A stretch of DNA of 64,000 bases, from NCBI GenBank assembly GCA_964614345.1, contig CAZTLP010000004.1, forward strand, positions 8,605 to 72,604. Reading direction: 5' to 3'. The position numbers and the translations under genes are program-made. The stretch's first letter is position 1; each line of letters opens with the position of its first letter. The DNA is from AEGEAN-183 sp964614345 (GTDB lineage: Bacteria; Pseudomonadota; Gammaproteobacteria; Magnimaribacterales; Magnimaribacteraceae). This document shows, one piece after another, positions 42,313 to 51,319 of this stretch. The notes beneath the pieces were generated by a model that was not told the DNA's origin, did not search any database, and was given only the letters and a program-made list of their open reading frames with translations.

Positions 42313-43839
42313 GTGATAAAGAGAATTCTATCGTTTTTTACTTTATTTTTGTCGTTCTTATCGCATGCAGAAATAAAAGAATTAACTATTCTTCATACCA
42401 ACGATCTACATTCTCATCTCTTTCCCCATATTGAAACTTGGATAAGTGAAACTAGAGAAGTAGGAGGCTTTGCAAATTTAGCAACTCTAGTAAAAAGAGA
42501 AAAAGCAGCTAACTCAGATACCATCTACATTGATTCTGGAGATTATTTTTCAGGACCCTATGTCAGTACTCTGACAAAAGGTAAGGCGGTTATTAATTCT
42601 ATGAATCTTCTTGGTCTTGATGCCGCTTGTATTGGAAATCATGAGTTTGATCATGGTTGGGACAATATGCTTGAGCAAATGCAGGAAGCTACCTTTCCAA
42701 TTTTGAATGGCAATATATTTTTTGAAGGCACTAATCAGTTGGTTTGGAATAATCCTTATTTAGTGATAGAAAAAGGCGGCTTAAAAATTGGTTTAATCGG
42801 CCTTCACGGAAAGTTTGCTTTTTATGACACTATTAATTTCAAGATGACTAAGGGCATCGAAGCCAGAAACGAAGAAGAATATCTAAGAAAATATATAGCA
42901 GAACTTGACCCTATTACTGATTTAATAATTCTCAGTATTCATCAAGGCATGCCAGGAAGACAATCCAGCCTTGGAAAGGTTGACGTAGAGAGGAGCCTTC
43001 GTAAAGACATTATGTTAGCTAAGAACGTTCCAGGCGTAGACGTGATTATTTCAGGACATGCTCATCAAGGCACACCTAAAGCTCTCCTATCAAACGGAAC
43101 TATCATAGTTTCAACGAATGCTTATACAACCGAACTAGGAAAGTTAAAAATAAAATATGATACAGACAAAAAGCAAATCATTTCGCATTCAAATAAGCTA
43201 ATAACTGTTTTTGATGATGAAATAGAAGACGACCCAGATATGCTTAGAGAGATTGAGTTTTGGCAAAAGGAAGTAGAAAAAATAGCTTCAATTCCCGTCT
43301 TCACTTCTTCTAAGAAATTGGTTCGAGCATATGGAAAAGAATCAAACATGGGTAATTTATTTGCTGACGCTGTTGCTGCTTCAGATGAAAGGATAGATGT
43401 TGCAGTTATAAATAGTGGGGCTCTAAGGCAGGATATTGATGCCGGAATTGTAACTAAAGGAGACTTAATCTCTGCTTTTCCTTTCCCCAATACTTTAGTT
43501 ATGACTAAGTTGAAAGGTATCCAAGTCAGAGAAATTTTCAACCATGCCGCTGGCATGACAAATGGAGTATTACAAATATCTGAAAATTCTAGGTACTCTT
43601 TTACCCCCGGTGAACAAGTCCACGAGATCTGGATTAAAGGTGAACTAGTTACAGATGAAGAAGAGTATTGGGTTGCAGCACCAAATTTTGTTACTCAAGG
43701 TGGTGACGGATATTGGGCATTTCAAGATGCAATAGAATATATCGACACCGGAGTTGTAATTGTAGATGCTGTTGAAGATTTTATGCAAAACAAAGAAATC
43801 TATAGTCCTAAATTTGAGAGCAGAATACTTATTAAGTAA
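42313..43839 (+). CDS. Periplasmic 5'-nucleotidase / UDP-sugar hydrolase family
   Basis: A 508-residue exported two-domain enzyme of the UshA/5'-nucleotidase family, which dephosphorylates nucleotides in the periplasm to recover nucleosides and phosphate. After a signal peptide of about 19 residues (ending SHAEIKEL) come the metallophosphatase motifs HTNDLHSHLFP, then IDSGDYFSG, IGNHEFDHGW and SGHAHQGTP. The C-terminal nucleotide-binding domain has NSGALRQDIDAG and GGDGYWAF. The start is GTG at 42313. Such an enzyme fits phosphorus scavenging in seawater. Confidence 0.92.
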   Translation: MIKRILSFFTLFLSFLSHAEIKELTILHTNDLHSHLFPHIETWISETREVGGFANLATLVKREKAANSDTIYIDSGDYFSGPYVSTLTKGKAVINSMNLLGLDAACIGNHEFDHGWDNMLEQMQEATFPILNGNIFFEGTNQLVWNNPYLVIEKGGLKIGLIGLHGKFAFYDTINFKMTKGIEARNEEEYLRKYIAELDPITDLIILSIHQGMPGRQSSLGKVDVERSLRKDIMLAKNVPGVDVIISGHAHQGTPKALLSNGTIIVSTNAYTTELGKLKIKYDTDKKQIISHSNKLITVFDDEIEDDPDMLREIEFWQKEVEKIASIPVFTSSKKLVRAYGKESNMGNLFADAVAASDERIDVAVINSGALRQDIDAGIVTKGDLISAFPFPNTLVMTKLKGIQVREIFNHAAGMTNGVLQISENSRYSFTPGEQVHEIWIKGELVTDEEEYWVAAPNFVTQGGDGYWAFQDAIEYIDTGVVIVDAVEDFMQNKEIYSPKFESRILIK

Positions 43840-43925
43840 GAAACATAAGTGGTCAATAACTATTAAAGAAATTCAAGCCTTCCCAGAACCATCTAAAATA
43901 GATAAAGTTATTAAAGGAATACGAT

Positions 43926-44330
43926 ATGAGGATTTTAAGAATTACCTTAATTAGTTTACTAGCCCTTTACATCGGTTTAGTTGTTTTATTTGAATCTTGG
44001 TTAGGTTACTCACAACCCACCAATACAAATAGTTTAGTAATTACAACTTTTGATAGTGGGGAAACGAAGGACAGAGTACTTTCGGCAGTAAATAATGACG
44101 GCAAACTTTATGTTTCAGCAAACCATTGGCCTCGTGCTTGGTATAGACAAGCTTTGTCTAATCCCAACGTAGAAGTTTTGTATAAAGGAGAGAAAAATTC
44201 TTATTTAGCTATTTCTGTTGAAGGCGAAGAACATAATAGGCTTATGAAAGAACATGCTCATCCATTAACTTTCAGGATTCTAACGGGCTTTCCTCCTAGG
44301 TACTTTATTCGTTTAGACTTAAAGGACTAA
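43926..44330 (+). CDS. Membrane-anchored DUF385/nitroreductase-like split-barrel protein
   Basis: A 134-residue protein with one N-terminal membrane helix (about 5-24). The rest resembles the deazaflavin (F420)-dependent nitroreductase/DUF385 fold: SLVITTFDSGETKDRVLSAVNNDGKLYV, then NHWPRAWYRQALSNPNVEVLY, close to the P-x-W-x-x-N-L-x-x-N-P pattern of the family. Proteobacteria mostly lack F420, so FMN or another ligand is possible. It is probably in one unit with the next gene, which seems related. Confidence 0.6.
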   Translation: MRILRITLISLLALYIGLVVLFESWLGYSQPTNTNSLVITTFDSGETKDRVLSAVNNDGKLYVSANHWPRAWYRQALSNPNVEVLYKGEKNSYLAISVEGEEHNRLMKEHAHPLTFRILTGFPPRYFIRLDLKD

Positions 44331-44383
44331 GTTAACCTTCATCAAACTATTATTAGTTCGTTTTTTATGACAGTATTGATCGT

Positions 44384-44935
44384 ATGAAGAAATTTTTTGT
44401 GTTGTTAGTAAAAACAATAGGTGGAGTTGTCGGTCTAATCGTTTTAGTTGTGTTCTCTATTTTTGCCGTGGCTAGATTCAGCGATGGTCCGATAGGTGAT
44501 GGACCGCCTTTAGAAATGGTAACTGCAGGCCCCTTTAAAACAGGCGAGTTACAGGTTAGTGACGATGAACCTGATTGGAGTTTTCTGAAAGACTATCCTA
44601 TTGTGCAATTTCAACTTTTGGATCCTCCTCGCTCTCGAACTACTTTTATTATGGAAACTGAAGGGAGAATTTTTATTCCTTCAGGCTATATGAACAGCAC
44701 AGTAGGTAAGATCTGGAAGCATTGGCCAATGGAAGCGGAAAAAGATGGCAGAGCCCTTTTAAGAGTAGATGGAAAAATTTATGAAAGAACGATGGTCCGC
44801 ATAGAGGAAGGTGAGATCCTAACTGACATTTTAGGAGAGCTAAGCAGAAAATATGCAGGAGGGTTCCCCGTTTCTCAAGAGAATATAGATTCTGGAGACT
44901 TGTGGATCTTTGAGTTGGAGCCAAGAAAGAATTAA
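44384..44935 (+). CDS. Membrane-anchored protein of unknown function
   Basis: A 183-residue protein with an N-terminal membrane helix (about 8-30), then a soluble periplasmic domain. RTTFIMETEGRIFIPSG and GKIWKHWPMEAEKDGRALLRVDGKIYE look like a beta-barrel core similar in spirit to the preceding split-barrel protein (both have a W-P-x-x motif after a strand). I do not recognise a named family. It begins 53 nt after the previous gene and converges on the epimerase-like gene. Confidence 0.7.
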   Translation: MKKFFVLLVKTIGGVVGLIVLVVFSIFAVARFSDGPIGDGPPLEMVTAGPFKTGELQVSDDEPDWSFLKDYPIVQFQLLDPPRSRTTFIMETEGRIFIPSGYMNSTVGKIWKHWPMEAEKDGRALLRVDGKIYERTMVRIEEGEILTDILGELSRKYAGGFPVSQENIDSGDLWIFELEPRKN

Positions 44936-44954
44936 ATTTTTTCCTTAAATTTTT

Positions 44955-45872
44955 TTAAGCACTGATAGTCTTCTCAAGCATTTCATCCAGAGTAGTTAGA
45001 TTAATACCCAGCTCTTTGCTAACAGGCAAAGGGTCAATATCATCGTCATGATCTAACACTCCCAACATAGCCTGAGTTATGGGGGGTTTGGAAACTAGCA
45101 CTTCACAAATTTTTGCTAATGTGTAACCAATAAAGAGCGGGAGAGAAAAGACTTTCACTTTTACTCCTAAATTTTTTGCTGCCTTCATGATTAGTTTTTC
45201 TCGAGTAAGAGAAGTTGGACCAGCAAGAGTCTTAATTCCAGTAGACGAATGACTCTCTTGGAGAGTTCTATTTATATCTATATTTATAACATCAATGATA
45301 TCTTTGGCATAAATGGGTTGCTCTAAACTAAGTTTTCTAAAGGTGAAATTAATTCTGGAAAGAGCATTTTTTTTTAAAGCTTCAAAAGCATAATCACCTT
45401 CTCCCAGTACCATTGGGACTTGCAGGATTAGGGAAGGTATATCGGAATCTAAGAAGAGTTTTTCTGCAAATCCCCTAGAAGAAAAACAGGTATTTTCAGA
45501 GTCTTCTTTAGCACCCAAAATACTTATATAACAACATTTCTTGATACCACTACCTTTGATAGCTGACACAAGTGCCTTTGTGGTTTGTTTGTGAACGACA
45601 TCAAATCTATTGTCTTTATTTTCTTTAATTATGCCCACTAGATGCAGCATATATGTGCATGATCTAGCTAACCCCTTAATGACTTGCTCATCAAGGTAAT
45701 CACACTTAACTACTTGAACATCTTGAATATCATGAGCCTGTACGAAACTCATCAAATCATCTTTAGCTTTCTCTGATCTTACTAGAGCACAAACATCCAC
45801 TTCCCTTTTGCAGAGCATGAACTTCTTACCTAAATTACCATTAGCACCTGTTACTAAGATTTTGTCTTTCAT
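44955..45872 (-). CDS. NAD(P)-binding atypical SDR (NmrA/NDUFA9-like)
   Basis: A 305-residue Rossmann protein beginning KILVTGANGNLGKKFM, the GxxGxxG motif of atypical short-chain dehydrogenases. YMLHLVGIIKENKDNRFDVVHKQ and KKCCYISILGA match the NDUFA9/NmrA-like branch, whose members are often non-catalytic or bind NADP(H). A typical YxxxK pair is not seen. Runs as the last gene of a three-gene minus-strand unit with a CDP-alcohol phosphatidyltransferase (4-nt gap) and a polytopic membrane protein. Confidence 0.8.
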   Translation of the reverse strand: MKDKILVTGANGNLGKKFMLCKREVDVCALVRSEKAKDDLMSFVQAHDIQDVQVVKCDYLDEQVIKGLARSCTYMLHLVGIIKENKDNRFDVVHKQTTKALVSAIKGSGIKKCCYISILGAKEDSENTCFSSRGFAEKLFLDSDIPSLILQVPMVLGEGDYAFEALKKNALSRINFTFRKLSLEQPIYAKDIIDVINIDINRTLQESHSSTGIKTLAGPTSLTREKLIMKAAKNLGVKVKVFSLPLFIGYTLAKICEVLVSKPPITQAMLGVLDHDDDIDPLPVSKELGINLTTLDEMLEKTISA

Positions 45873-45876
45873 AATC

Positions 45877-46401
45877 TTATCTAGTTAATAAAGTCCACAA
45901 TCTCTCAGACATCGACACTAAAGTTGAAGCAATCAGAACCCAAGCACAAGTAATAAAAAATTTATCAAGTTGATCAAAACTTATGGCTTGAGAAAAAATA
46001 CAGATACTCGCCAAAACATAGTAAGCGATTCCATTTGAGCGACCTAAAAAGCTGGTCCTTAACTTATATCCAGATAGTGCTTTGGAATCTAAGACATATT
46101 GAAGAAAAGAACCTAGTACCAGTATAGGAAGAAGCAATGGTATCCCGTGAGTTTTGTTTAGCACAAATAACAAAGCAGCTACCAATAGGGCATCACAAGA
46201 ATGATCTAAGAGTCCTCCGGTTGCAGTTTCTTGACCCTTCTTTCTTGCAATGGGTCCATCCAGCAGATCACTAAGAATAGCCAGCAATAGTAAAAAACTA
46301 GCAGTTAACCACCAGTCAGAAAGAATAATCCAGACGATTACAGGCGCAATGATTAATCTAGATAGGCTTAAAGAATTAGCTAAAGTAAAAGAGATCTTCA
46401 C
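45877..46401 (-). CDS. CDP-alcohol phosphatidyltransferase family protein
   Basis: A 174-residue integral membrane enzyme. The catalytic signature is seen as DLLDGPIARKKGQETATGG followed by LLDHSCDALL, i.e. the D-x2-D-G-x2-A-R-x8-G-x3-D-x3-D pattern that binds CDP-alcohol and metal. About five membrane segments. It transfers a phosphatidyl or similar group from a CDP-linked donor to an alcohol; the product lipid is unknown. It is a second family member beside pssA in this window. One base or less separates it from the upstream membrane gene. Confidence 0.85.
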   Translation of the reverse strand: MKISFTLANSLSLSRLIIAPVIVWIILSDWWLTASFLLLLAILSDLLDGPIARKKGQETATGGLLDHSCDALLVAALLFVLNKTHGIPLLLPILVLGSFLQYVLDSKALSGYKLRTSFLGRSNGIAYYVLASICIFSQAISFDQLDKFFITCAWVLIASTLVSMSERLWTLLTR

Positions 46402-47376
46402 TTAATTTGATTTATTACCAAATAATTCTTTATTAGCTCTGGGAAGAAACATTAGACCTATCACTGCATTGAATAAAATAAAAAAGTTATGCTGTAAAAA
46501 ACCAAAAGCTGCCATTTCCCCTTCATTCTCAGGGAAAAGAATTATCCAAGAGGTTATAGCGGCAGCTCGCATAGGGGTGGGAACTGTCGCAGCGAAAAAT
46601 ATTACTGGAAGAAGAGGAAGTAGGGTCATTGAAGATACTTGCACACCAAAGAAGCCCAATGCTGTCGAGTAAACAAATACAGCAGCAATTAATAGGGGTG
46701 ATCTCAGTAAGAAAAAAGCTCCGTAATGTTTGAGTTTAGCCAATCTGAAGGCATGAAAAATTTCTAAATTTCTTATTCTGTTGTTCTGAAATAAAGGTCC
46801 TCGAAAGAAAAATACCCAAAGGATAAAAAATATTGCTCCACCAATAGCAATATATTGAACCAACCCAAATACTTCAGGTAAATCTTGACCTCCAATGGTA
46901 AAACCTATGGTTGCCCAAACTAATAAATAGAATATTTCACAAAACATTATGAACAGCATTAATGAAGTAACTTCCCATCCAGGTACCTGATCACGTCTGT
47001 TTAAGTAAAAGGCCATCGCACCTTTCCCAATTTGCTCATTAAACATGGAGATGATGTAAGCACTGGCTCGGATAGGCAAAATGTCAGTGTATTTAATATC
47101 TTTAATAAACCAATTAAGTGCTCTAGTTATGATTAATGTGTCTACGGAAAAATAGAATAGACAGTAACCGGTCATCATTAATAGCCACGGAATCCAGTTT
47201 ACCGCTGCAAAAACAACCAACATGTATTCGATCAGAGTCATGCCTTCTCTTAAGGCAGCTCCATTTAATCTAGTATAGATATAGTAAAAACACGCTAAAG
47301 CAATCCCAATTAGTAAGATCTTTCCAATCCCATTAGACTTTTTAGGATTTACTTCCGGACTTTCAGATGTGCTCAA
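46402..47376 (-). CDS. Polytopic membrane protein, lysylphosphatidylglycerol-synthase-TM/UPF0104-like
   Basis: A 324-residue inner-membrane protein with about seven to eight hydrophobic segments. The segment ISMFNEQIGKGAMAFYLNRRDQVPGWEV and the late PVIFFAATVPTPMRAAAIT resemble, loosely, the flippase-like domain of MprF/YbhN (UPF0104) proteins, including the small-residue motif before the last helices. The next gene is a CDP-alcohol phosphatidyltransferase, so synthesis and movement of a lipid is a fair guess. Its start lies 17 nt from the tRNA-Ile remnant at 47393. Confidence 0.55.
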   Translation of the reverse strand: MSTSESPEVNPKKSNGIGKILLIGIALACFYYIYTRLNGAALREGMTLIEYMLVVFAAVNWIPWLLMMTGYCLFYFSVDTLIITRALNWFIKDIKYTDILPIRASAYIISMFNEQIGKGAMAFYLNRRDQVPGWEVTSLMLFIMFCEIFYLLVWATIGFTIGGQDLPEVFGLVQYIAIGGAIFFILWVFFFRGPLFQNNRIRNLEIFHAFRLAKLKHYGAFFLLRSPLLIAAVFVYSTALGFFGVQVSSMTLLPLLPVIFFAATVPTPMRAAAITSWIILFPENEGEMAAFGFLQHNFFILFNAVIGLMFLPRANKELFGNKSN

Positions 47377-47392
47377 TATTTTCTCTAATTAT

Positions 47393-47414
47393 GGAAGTTC
47401 AAGTCTTCCCAGAC
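47393..47414 (+). repeat. Second remnant of tRNA-Ile 3' end (22 nt)
   Basis: An exact 22-nt match to the T-arm and first acceptor bases of tRNA-Ile (39783-39804, in the same orientation). It sits between divergent genes and has no other tRNA parts. It is probably an old or degraded attachment site. Confidence 0.75.
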
Positions 47415-47442
47415 TTATAAGTTTAAGTTACATTAGAAGATC

Positions 47443-47886
47443 ATGTTTAATTGGTCAACAATTCTTCCCCAGCCTAATAATAACTATTCAGGTTCTAAGA
47501 TTTCTCTTTATTATCTGGTGTTATTAGCCTGTATGTTTACTTTTCGTGGTTGTGTCCATTATTTTGCTCCGGATGGAGGTAATGGGATTATTGCAGGCAT
47601 ACCTCTAGAAACTTACCCGCAAGGAGCTGTCCAAACTATTAATACGTTCGCTGGTGTTTCTGGAAAGTATCATTTGATGGAAGCAGTATTGGCTTGGTTG
47701 ATTATTTTTAGATGGAGAGCTTTAATCCCAATTTTTTTTCTATATCTTGGAATAACTGAGATTCTGGGACTTATTTTAATAAATTGGAAACCCTTACCCG
47801 TTACACCACCTGGGGAAATAGGCGCTTATATTTTATTTCCTATTACTTTGGTTGCATTTCTCTTATCTGTCAGACAATCTAAGTGA
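47443..47886 (+). CDS. Four-helix membrane protein of unknown function
   Basis: A 147-residue hydrophobic protein with about four membrane segments (around 23-38, 75-90, 92-112 and 126-142) and a loop containing YFAPDGGNGIIAGIPLETYPQG. No family is recognised. Its stop overlaps the GTG start of the first PhyH gene (GTGA), so the two are translationally coupled and may share a function in the catabolic cluster. Confidence 0.7.
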   Translation: MFNWSTILPQPNNNYSGSKISLYYLVLLACMFTFRGCVHYFAPDGGNGIIAGIPLETYPQGAVQTINTFAGVSGKYHLMEAVLAWLIIFRWRALIPIFFLYLGITEILGLILINWKPLPVTPPGEIGAYILFPITLVAFLLSVRQSK

Positions 47887-48839
47887 TTCTTACTCAGGAA
47901 CAGCTTTCTTTTTTTAAAGTAAACGGATACTTAATTCTTCCAAAGATTCTTGACTCTGGCCTTTGTGAGAGAGCACGTGATTTACTTTGGTCTTCTTTAC
48001 CCAAAGAAACGAATATTAAGAGAGAAGATCCGTCAACTCATGTAGGACCATTTATTGATAAGGACTTAGAAGAAGATGTAACAAATCTTCGACAAGGATA
48101 TAAGTGGCAACTTAGATCAATAGGTACTGATCAGTTGATGATCGATCTTGTCTACTCTGAGACATTGCAACAAATAGCAGAAGAACTATTAGGCAAAGGT
48201 ACATTAGTAAAACCCAAAGTAGGGGGAAAAACTATGGGTCAGCATGGAGCAGCTTGGCCAGGAGGCCCTGTTGATCCGGCCTTAGATAATGAAGGTGCTA
48301 GAGGGATCTATGCAACTCTCCCGTATGGGGATAAAGAAAAGGAACCAGATTTTTGTCATAGTGATGGGCATCCTTTTAACTTAAGTCTGGTTGGATTAAT
48401 TGATGATGTACTTCCCAATGGAGGAGCTTTCAAGGTTTGGCCGGGTTCTCATAAAAGACTTTATCCAACATTTCAAATGCAGTATGACCAACCGAGAATA
48501 GCTTATTATGAGCACTTGCCATCCTATAAAGGAATTATTCAGTCAGAAGCCTATGAAGAGGAAATTAAAAAGGTGATGGAAGATACTAAACCTGTTGATT
48601 GCTGTGGCTCAGAAGGGGATGTAGTTCTCTGGCATCATCGATTAGCTCATATGGCTGGCCACAACTATTCCAATAGAATGAGGCTTGCAGTTCTGGGTGA
48701 TTTCATAAAAAAAGACTTAGATGAAAATAGGGCCAAACCACCTCAAGATAACATGTGGCAAGATTGGTCTGAGGAATTGAATGCTGCATCAGGGACCTAT
48801 TCCGATGAAATGGCGAGATCACAAAAGTTGATAGATTAA
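47883..48839 (+). CDS. PhyH-family Fe(II)/2-oxoglutarate dioxygenase 1
   Basis: A 318-residue double-stranded beta-helix oxygenase of the phytanoyl-CoA dioxygenase family. Iron ligands: H159-S-D161 (FCHSDGHPF) and the distal His about 256 (GDVVLWHHRLAHMAG), followed by the 2-oxoglutarate-binding Arg in NRMRLAV. The helical N terminus LTQEQLSFFKVNGYLILPKIL is typical. Start is GTG, overlapping the upstream membrane-protein gene by 4 nt. Substrate unknown; most bacterial members hydroxylate small metabolites rather than phytanoyl-CoA. Confidence 0.9.
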   Translation: MILTQEQLSFFKVNGYLILPKILDSGLCERARDLLWSSLPKETNIKREDPSTHVGPFIDKDLEEDVTNLRQGYKWQLRSIGTDQLMIDLVYSETLQQIAEELLGKGTLVKPKVGGKTMGQHGAAWPGGPVDPALDNEGARGIYATLPYGDKEKEPDFCHSDGHPFNLSLVGLIDDVLPNGGAFKVWPGSHKRLYPTFQMQYDQPRIAYYEHLPSYKGIIQSEAYEEEIKKVMEDTKPVDCCGSEGDVVLWHHRLAHMAGHNYSNRMRLAVLGDFIKKDLDENRAKPPQDNMWQDWSEELNAASGTYSDEMARSQKLID

Positions 48840-48882
48840 ATTTTTCTAGATAAATTAAAGGACATTATTTCTGAAATTAACC

Positions 48883-50079
48883 ATGAAAGTACCAATAGAG
48901 TTTACTGAGGAGTATGTAGAAGAAAATTCTCCTCACGACCAACAGATTTATAGAGACTTCTTAAGATCGGGTGAACCTTTCCGTTCTATTTTTAAGAATA
49001 ACCCCTGGTTAATGCCACCGGATATTAAGAAACCTCTTGAATGGGGTACAGGTATGTACTGGGATACCACAGTTGCTAGAAAGCATGATTATTGGAAAGA
49101 GTTTGATCTACCTAAAGCCACTAAAGATATCAATCAAATGAGAAAGGACATCAAGGAATGGGGGTATTGTTTAATTGAAGACGCTATGTCCAAAGAACAG
49201 TGTGATCGTTTTCATAATCGACTACTTGACCAAGCCGAAGGTGAGAGATTAGCAGGCGTTGACCAACCAACTCCTTCAGGGCAATACATTAATACTTTAA
49301 TTAATAAAGGAGAGGTATTTGCTCAATGCATTGAACAAAATATTGAAGCAGTACAAGCAGGTCCTGTAATAGAACAAATCATGGATGAAACTCTAGGTAA
49401 GGGTTGGATTTGTCACAGTTTTCTATCCAATGGCTCTGACCCTGGTGGGTATCCTCAAGGTCTGCATATCGATCAAGGCCCTTTGCTTCCTTGGGTTACT
49501 GAAGAAGCACCTGCTTTGTTTAATACCATGTATATTCCTCAAGATGTCAATGAAAAGAACGGCGGCACTTTAGTCATTCCTGGCAGCCACAAGATACTAA
49601 TAGAAGCAGGGAGTGGGGGGAAGATAGGTAAATTGCCTCCAGCCATTAACTTAGAAGCTAAAGCTGGAACCATAATGCTTTTTGACGGAAGAATGCTGCA
49701 TGGTACAGGGGCAAATAGAACTGATAAGCAAAGGTTTGTTGCGACTATGAGTAATGTAAAGGCTTGGACTAGAACCCAAGAAAATTGGGTAATTTCAGTT
49801 GCACCGGATGTTTTAGAGAATGCCAGTCCAAAACTTTTACATAGAATCGGATTACAAGCTTTAACTTACGGTGCAACCATTGAAGGCTTTGGTCTAGGAG
49901 CTCCTGGTAGAGTAGGTGATCAATGGGGAAGTATTAAGCAATTTAGAACAGCCTACGATAAGGGAGAGTATGAAAGGGTCAGAGAATTGTCTGGTAAATC
50001 CTCTAAAAAGGAACTGAATAAGAAATATACTGTTAGGGAAGCAGTAAAAAGAGCTAGAGACTCAGCTAAATCAAAATAA
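48883..50079 (+). CDS. PhyH-family Fe(II)/2-oxoglutarate dioxygenase 2
   Basis: A 398-residue PhyH-type oxygenase, longer than its neighbours by an N-terminal extension of about 75 residues and a basic C-terminal tail (KKELNKKYTVREAVKRARD). Iron ligands are H195-I-D197 (GLHIDQGPLLPW) and distal H273 (GRMLHGTGANRTDKQRF) with Arg shortly after. GGTLVIPGSHKIL is the usual strand before the distal His. It follows PhyH 1 after 43 nt and converges on the CoA-transferase pair. Substrate unknown. Confidence 0.9.
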   Translation: MKVPIEFTEEYVEENSPHDQQIYRDFLRSGEPFRSIFKNNPWLMPPDIKKPLEWGTGMYWDTTVARKHDYWKEFDLPKATKDINQMRKDIKEWGYCLIEDAMSKEQCDRFHNRLLDQAEGERLAGVDQPTPSGQYINTLINKGEVFAQCIEQNIEAVQAGPVIEQIMDETLGKGWICHSFLSNGSDPGGYPQGLHIDQGPLLPWVTEEAPALFNTMYIPQDVNEKNGGTLVIPGSHKILIEAGSGGKIGKLPPAINLEAKAGTIMLFDGRMLHGTGANRTDKQRFVATMSNVKAWTRTQENWVISVAPDVLENASPKLLHRIGLQALTYGATIEGFGLGAPGRVGDQWGSIKQFRTAYDKGEYERVRELSGKSSKKELNKKYTVREAVKRARDSAKSK

Positions 50080-50083
50080 GATT

Positions 50084-51319
50084 TTATGAAGAGGGCATCT
50101 TGGGCTTAGTTCCTATAATGCCTATTTCTTCAAGTTCGTCTATTTCAGTTTGATTAAATCCTAGAATGTCTTTAAGAACTTCTTGATTGTGTTGGCCAAG
50201 AGTAGGGGCCGGGGTGTTAATAGGAAGTCTATTTCCATTAACCCTAAAAGGCGCTGAAGGATTTGGCTGATTGCCTACAACAGCTCGGTCTAGCCATTGC
50301 CAAAAGTTTCTAGCATTAAGATGCGGATCGTTAAGTAGGGTAGGCATGGTGTGAGTCGATGCTGCAGGTATTTTAGCTTCCTGCAAAACATACATTAGTC
50401 TTTGAGATTCCTTCGAAGAAGTCCATTCACTGATTGTTTTATCAAGATCTTCAAGCCTAGAGAGTCTATCTGTTAATTCCCCAAACTTTTTTAGAGGTGC
50501 ACCAACCACTTTCTGGAGACTCGACCACTGATCTTCATTTAAGGCTTGAATAACAATCCAATTATCTTCTCCCTCACAAGGATACACTCCATTAGGAGCA
50601 AAAAATTTAGACTTATTTCCATTTCTTAAGGGCTCTTTACCATTGGCTGTAAATTCAGTAATTCCATGCACCGCCAACGGAAAAAGTGATTCAACTTGTG
50701 ATAAGTCTATGAATTGTCCTTTGCCCGTCTTGGCCTGATGTCTTAATGCAATCAAAAGTGCTGAAACTCCATTTAAGCCTGCAACGGCATCCCCATAAGC
50801 TATGTGGTGCATCATAGGAGGATCTGATGACACACCATTAACGTGAGGCAACCCAGAAGATTGCTCAACTGTGGAGCCGTAAGCTCTATACATTTTCCAA
50901 GGCCCAGTTGATCCAAAGGCATGCATGGAAAGTAAAATAATGTCTTCTTTTTCTTTTTTAAATACGTCGTAACTGAAGCCAAGCTTCGGCAAAACGCTTC
51001 CAGAGAAATTTTCCATTACAGCATTAGCTGTTCCAACTAGCCTAAGAAGTATTTCTCTTCCCTTAGGGTTGGATAAATCTAGAGTAATGTTTCTATTATT
51101 CCTATTAACTGAATTAAAAGCAGGTGACTTTTCTGCACCATCTTCATCAATCCACTCTTGAGTTGCTTCCCAGCTTCGCCACCAATCAAAGTTTTCACAA
51201 CTCTCAACTTTGATCACATCTGCACCTAAATCAGCTAAGTTTCTTGCAGCCAAAGGCCCTGCCCAACCCATACTTAAGTCAATAATGCGTATACCTTGTA
51301 GAGGTCGATTACTCGTCAT
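50084..51319 (-). CDS. CaiB/BaiF class III CoA-transferase, catalytic
   Basis: A 411-residue class III CoA-transferase, which moves CoA between carboxylic acids through an enzyme-aspartyl anhydride. The N-terminal LQGIRIIDLSMGWAGPLAARNLADLGADVIKVE is typical, and the active-site Asp is D177 in HHIAYGDAVAGL. TGKGQFIDLSQVE and the C-terminal GxHxxEVL-like LGQHNQEVLKDILG also match. It overlaps the second CoA-transferase gene by 11 nt, so the two are produced together and may form a heterodimer. Confidence 0.9.
   Translation of the reverse strand: MTSNRPLQGIRIIDLSMGWAGPLAARNLADLGADVIKVESCENFDWWRSWEATQEWIDEDGAEKSPAFNSVNRNNRNITLDLSNPKGREILLRLVGTANAVMENFSGSVLPKLGFSYDVFKKEKEDIILLSMHAFGSTGPWKMYRAYGSTVEQSSGLPHVNGVSSDPPMMHHIAYGDAVAGLNGVSALLIALRHQAKTGKGQFIDLSQVESLFPLAVHGITEFTANGKEPLRNGNKSKFFAPNGVYPCEGEDNWIVIQALNEDQWSSLQKVVGAPLKKFGELTDRLSRLEDLDKTISEWTSSKESQRLMYVLQEAKIPAASTHTMPTLLNDPHLNARNFWQWLDRAVVGNQPNPSAPFRVNGNRLPINTPAPTLGQHNQEVLKDILGFNQTEIDELEEIGIIGTKPKMPSS

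Noticed and set aside
43122..43556. A 144-codon antisense ORF within the 5'-nucleotidase gene
   Set aside because: The nucleotidase has all metallophosphatase and C-terminal motifs across this region; the antisense product is not recognisable.
43766..43954. A 62-codon plus-strand ORF between the nucleotidase and the DUF385-like gene
   Set aside because: It overlaps the nucleotidase 3' end and the start of the next gene in another frame, has no ribosome site and no recognisable features; treated as chance.
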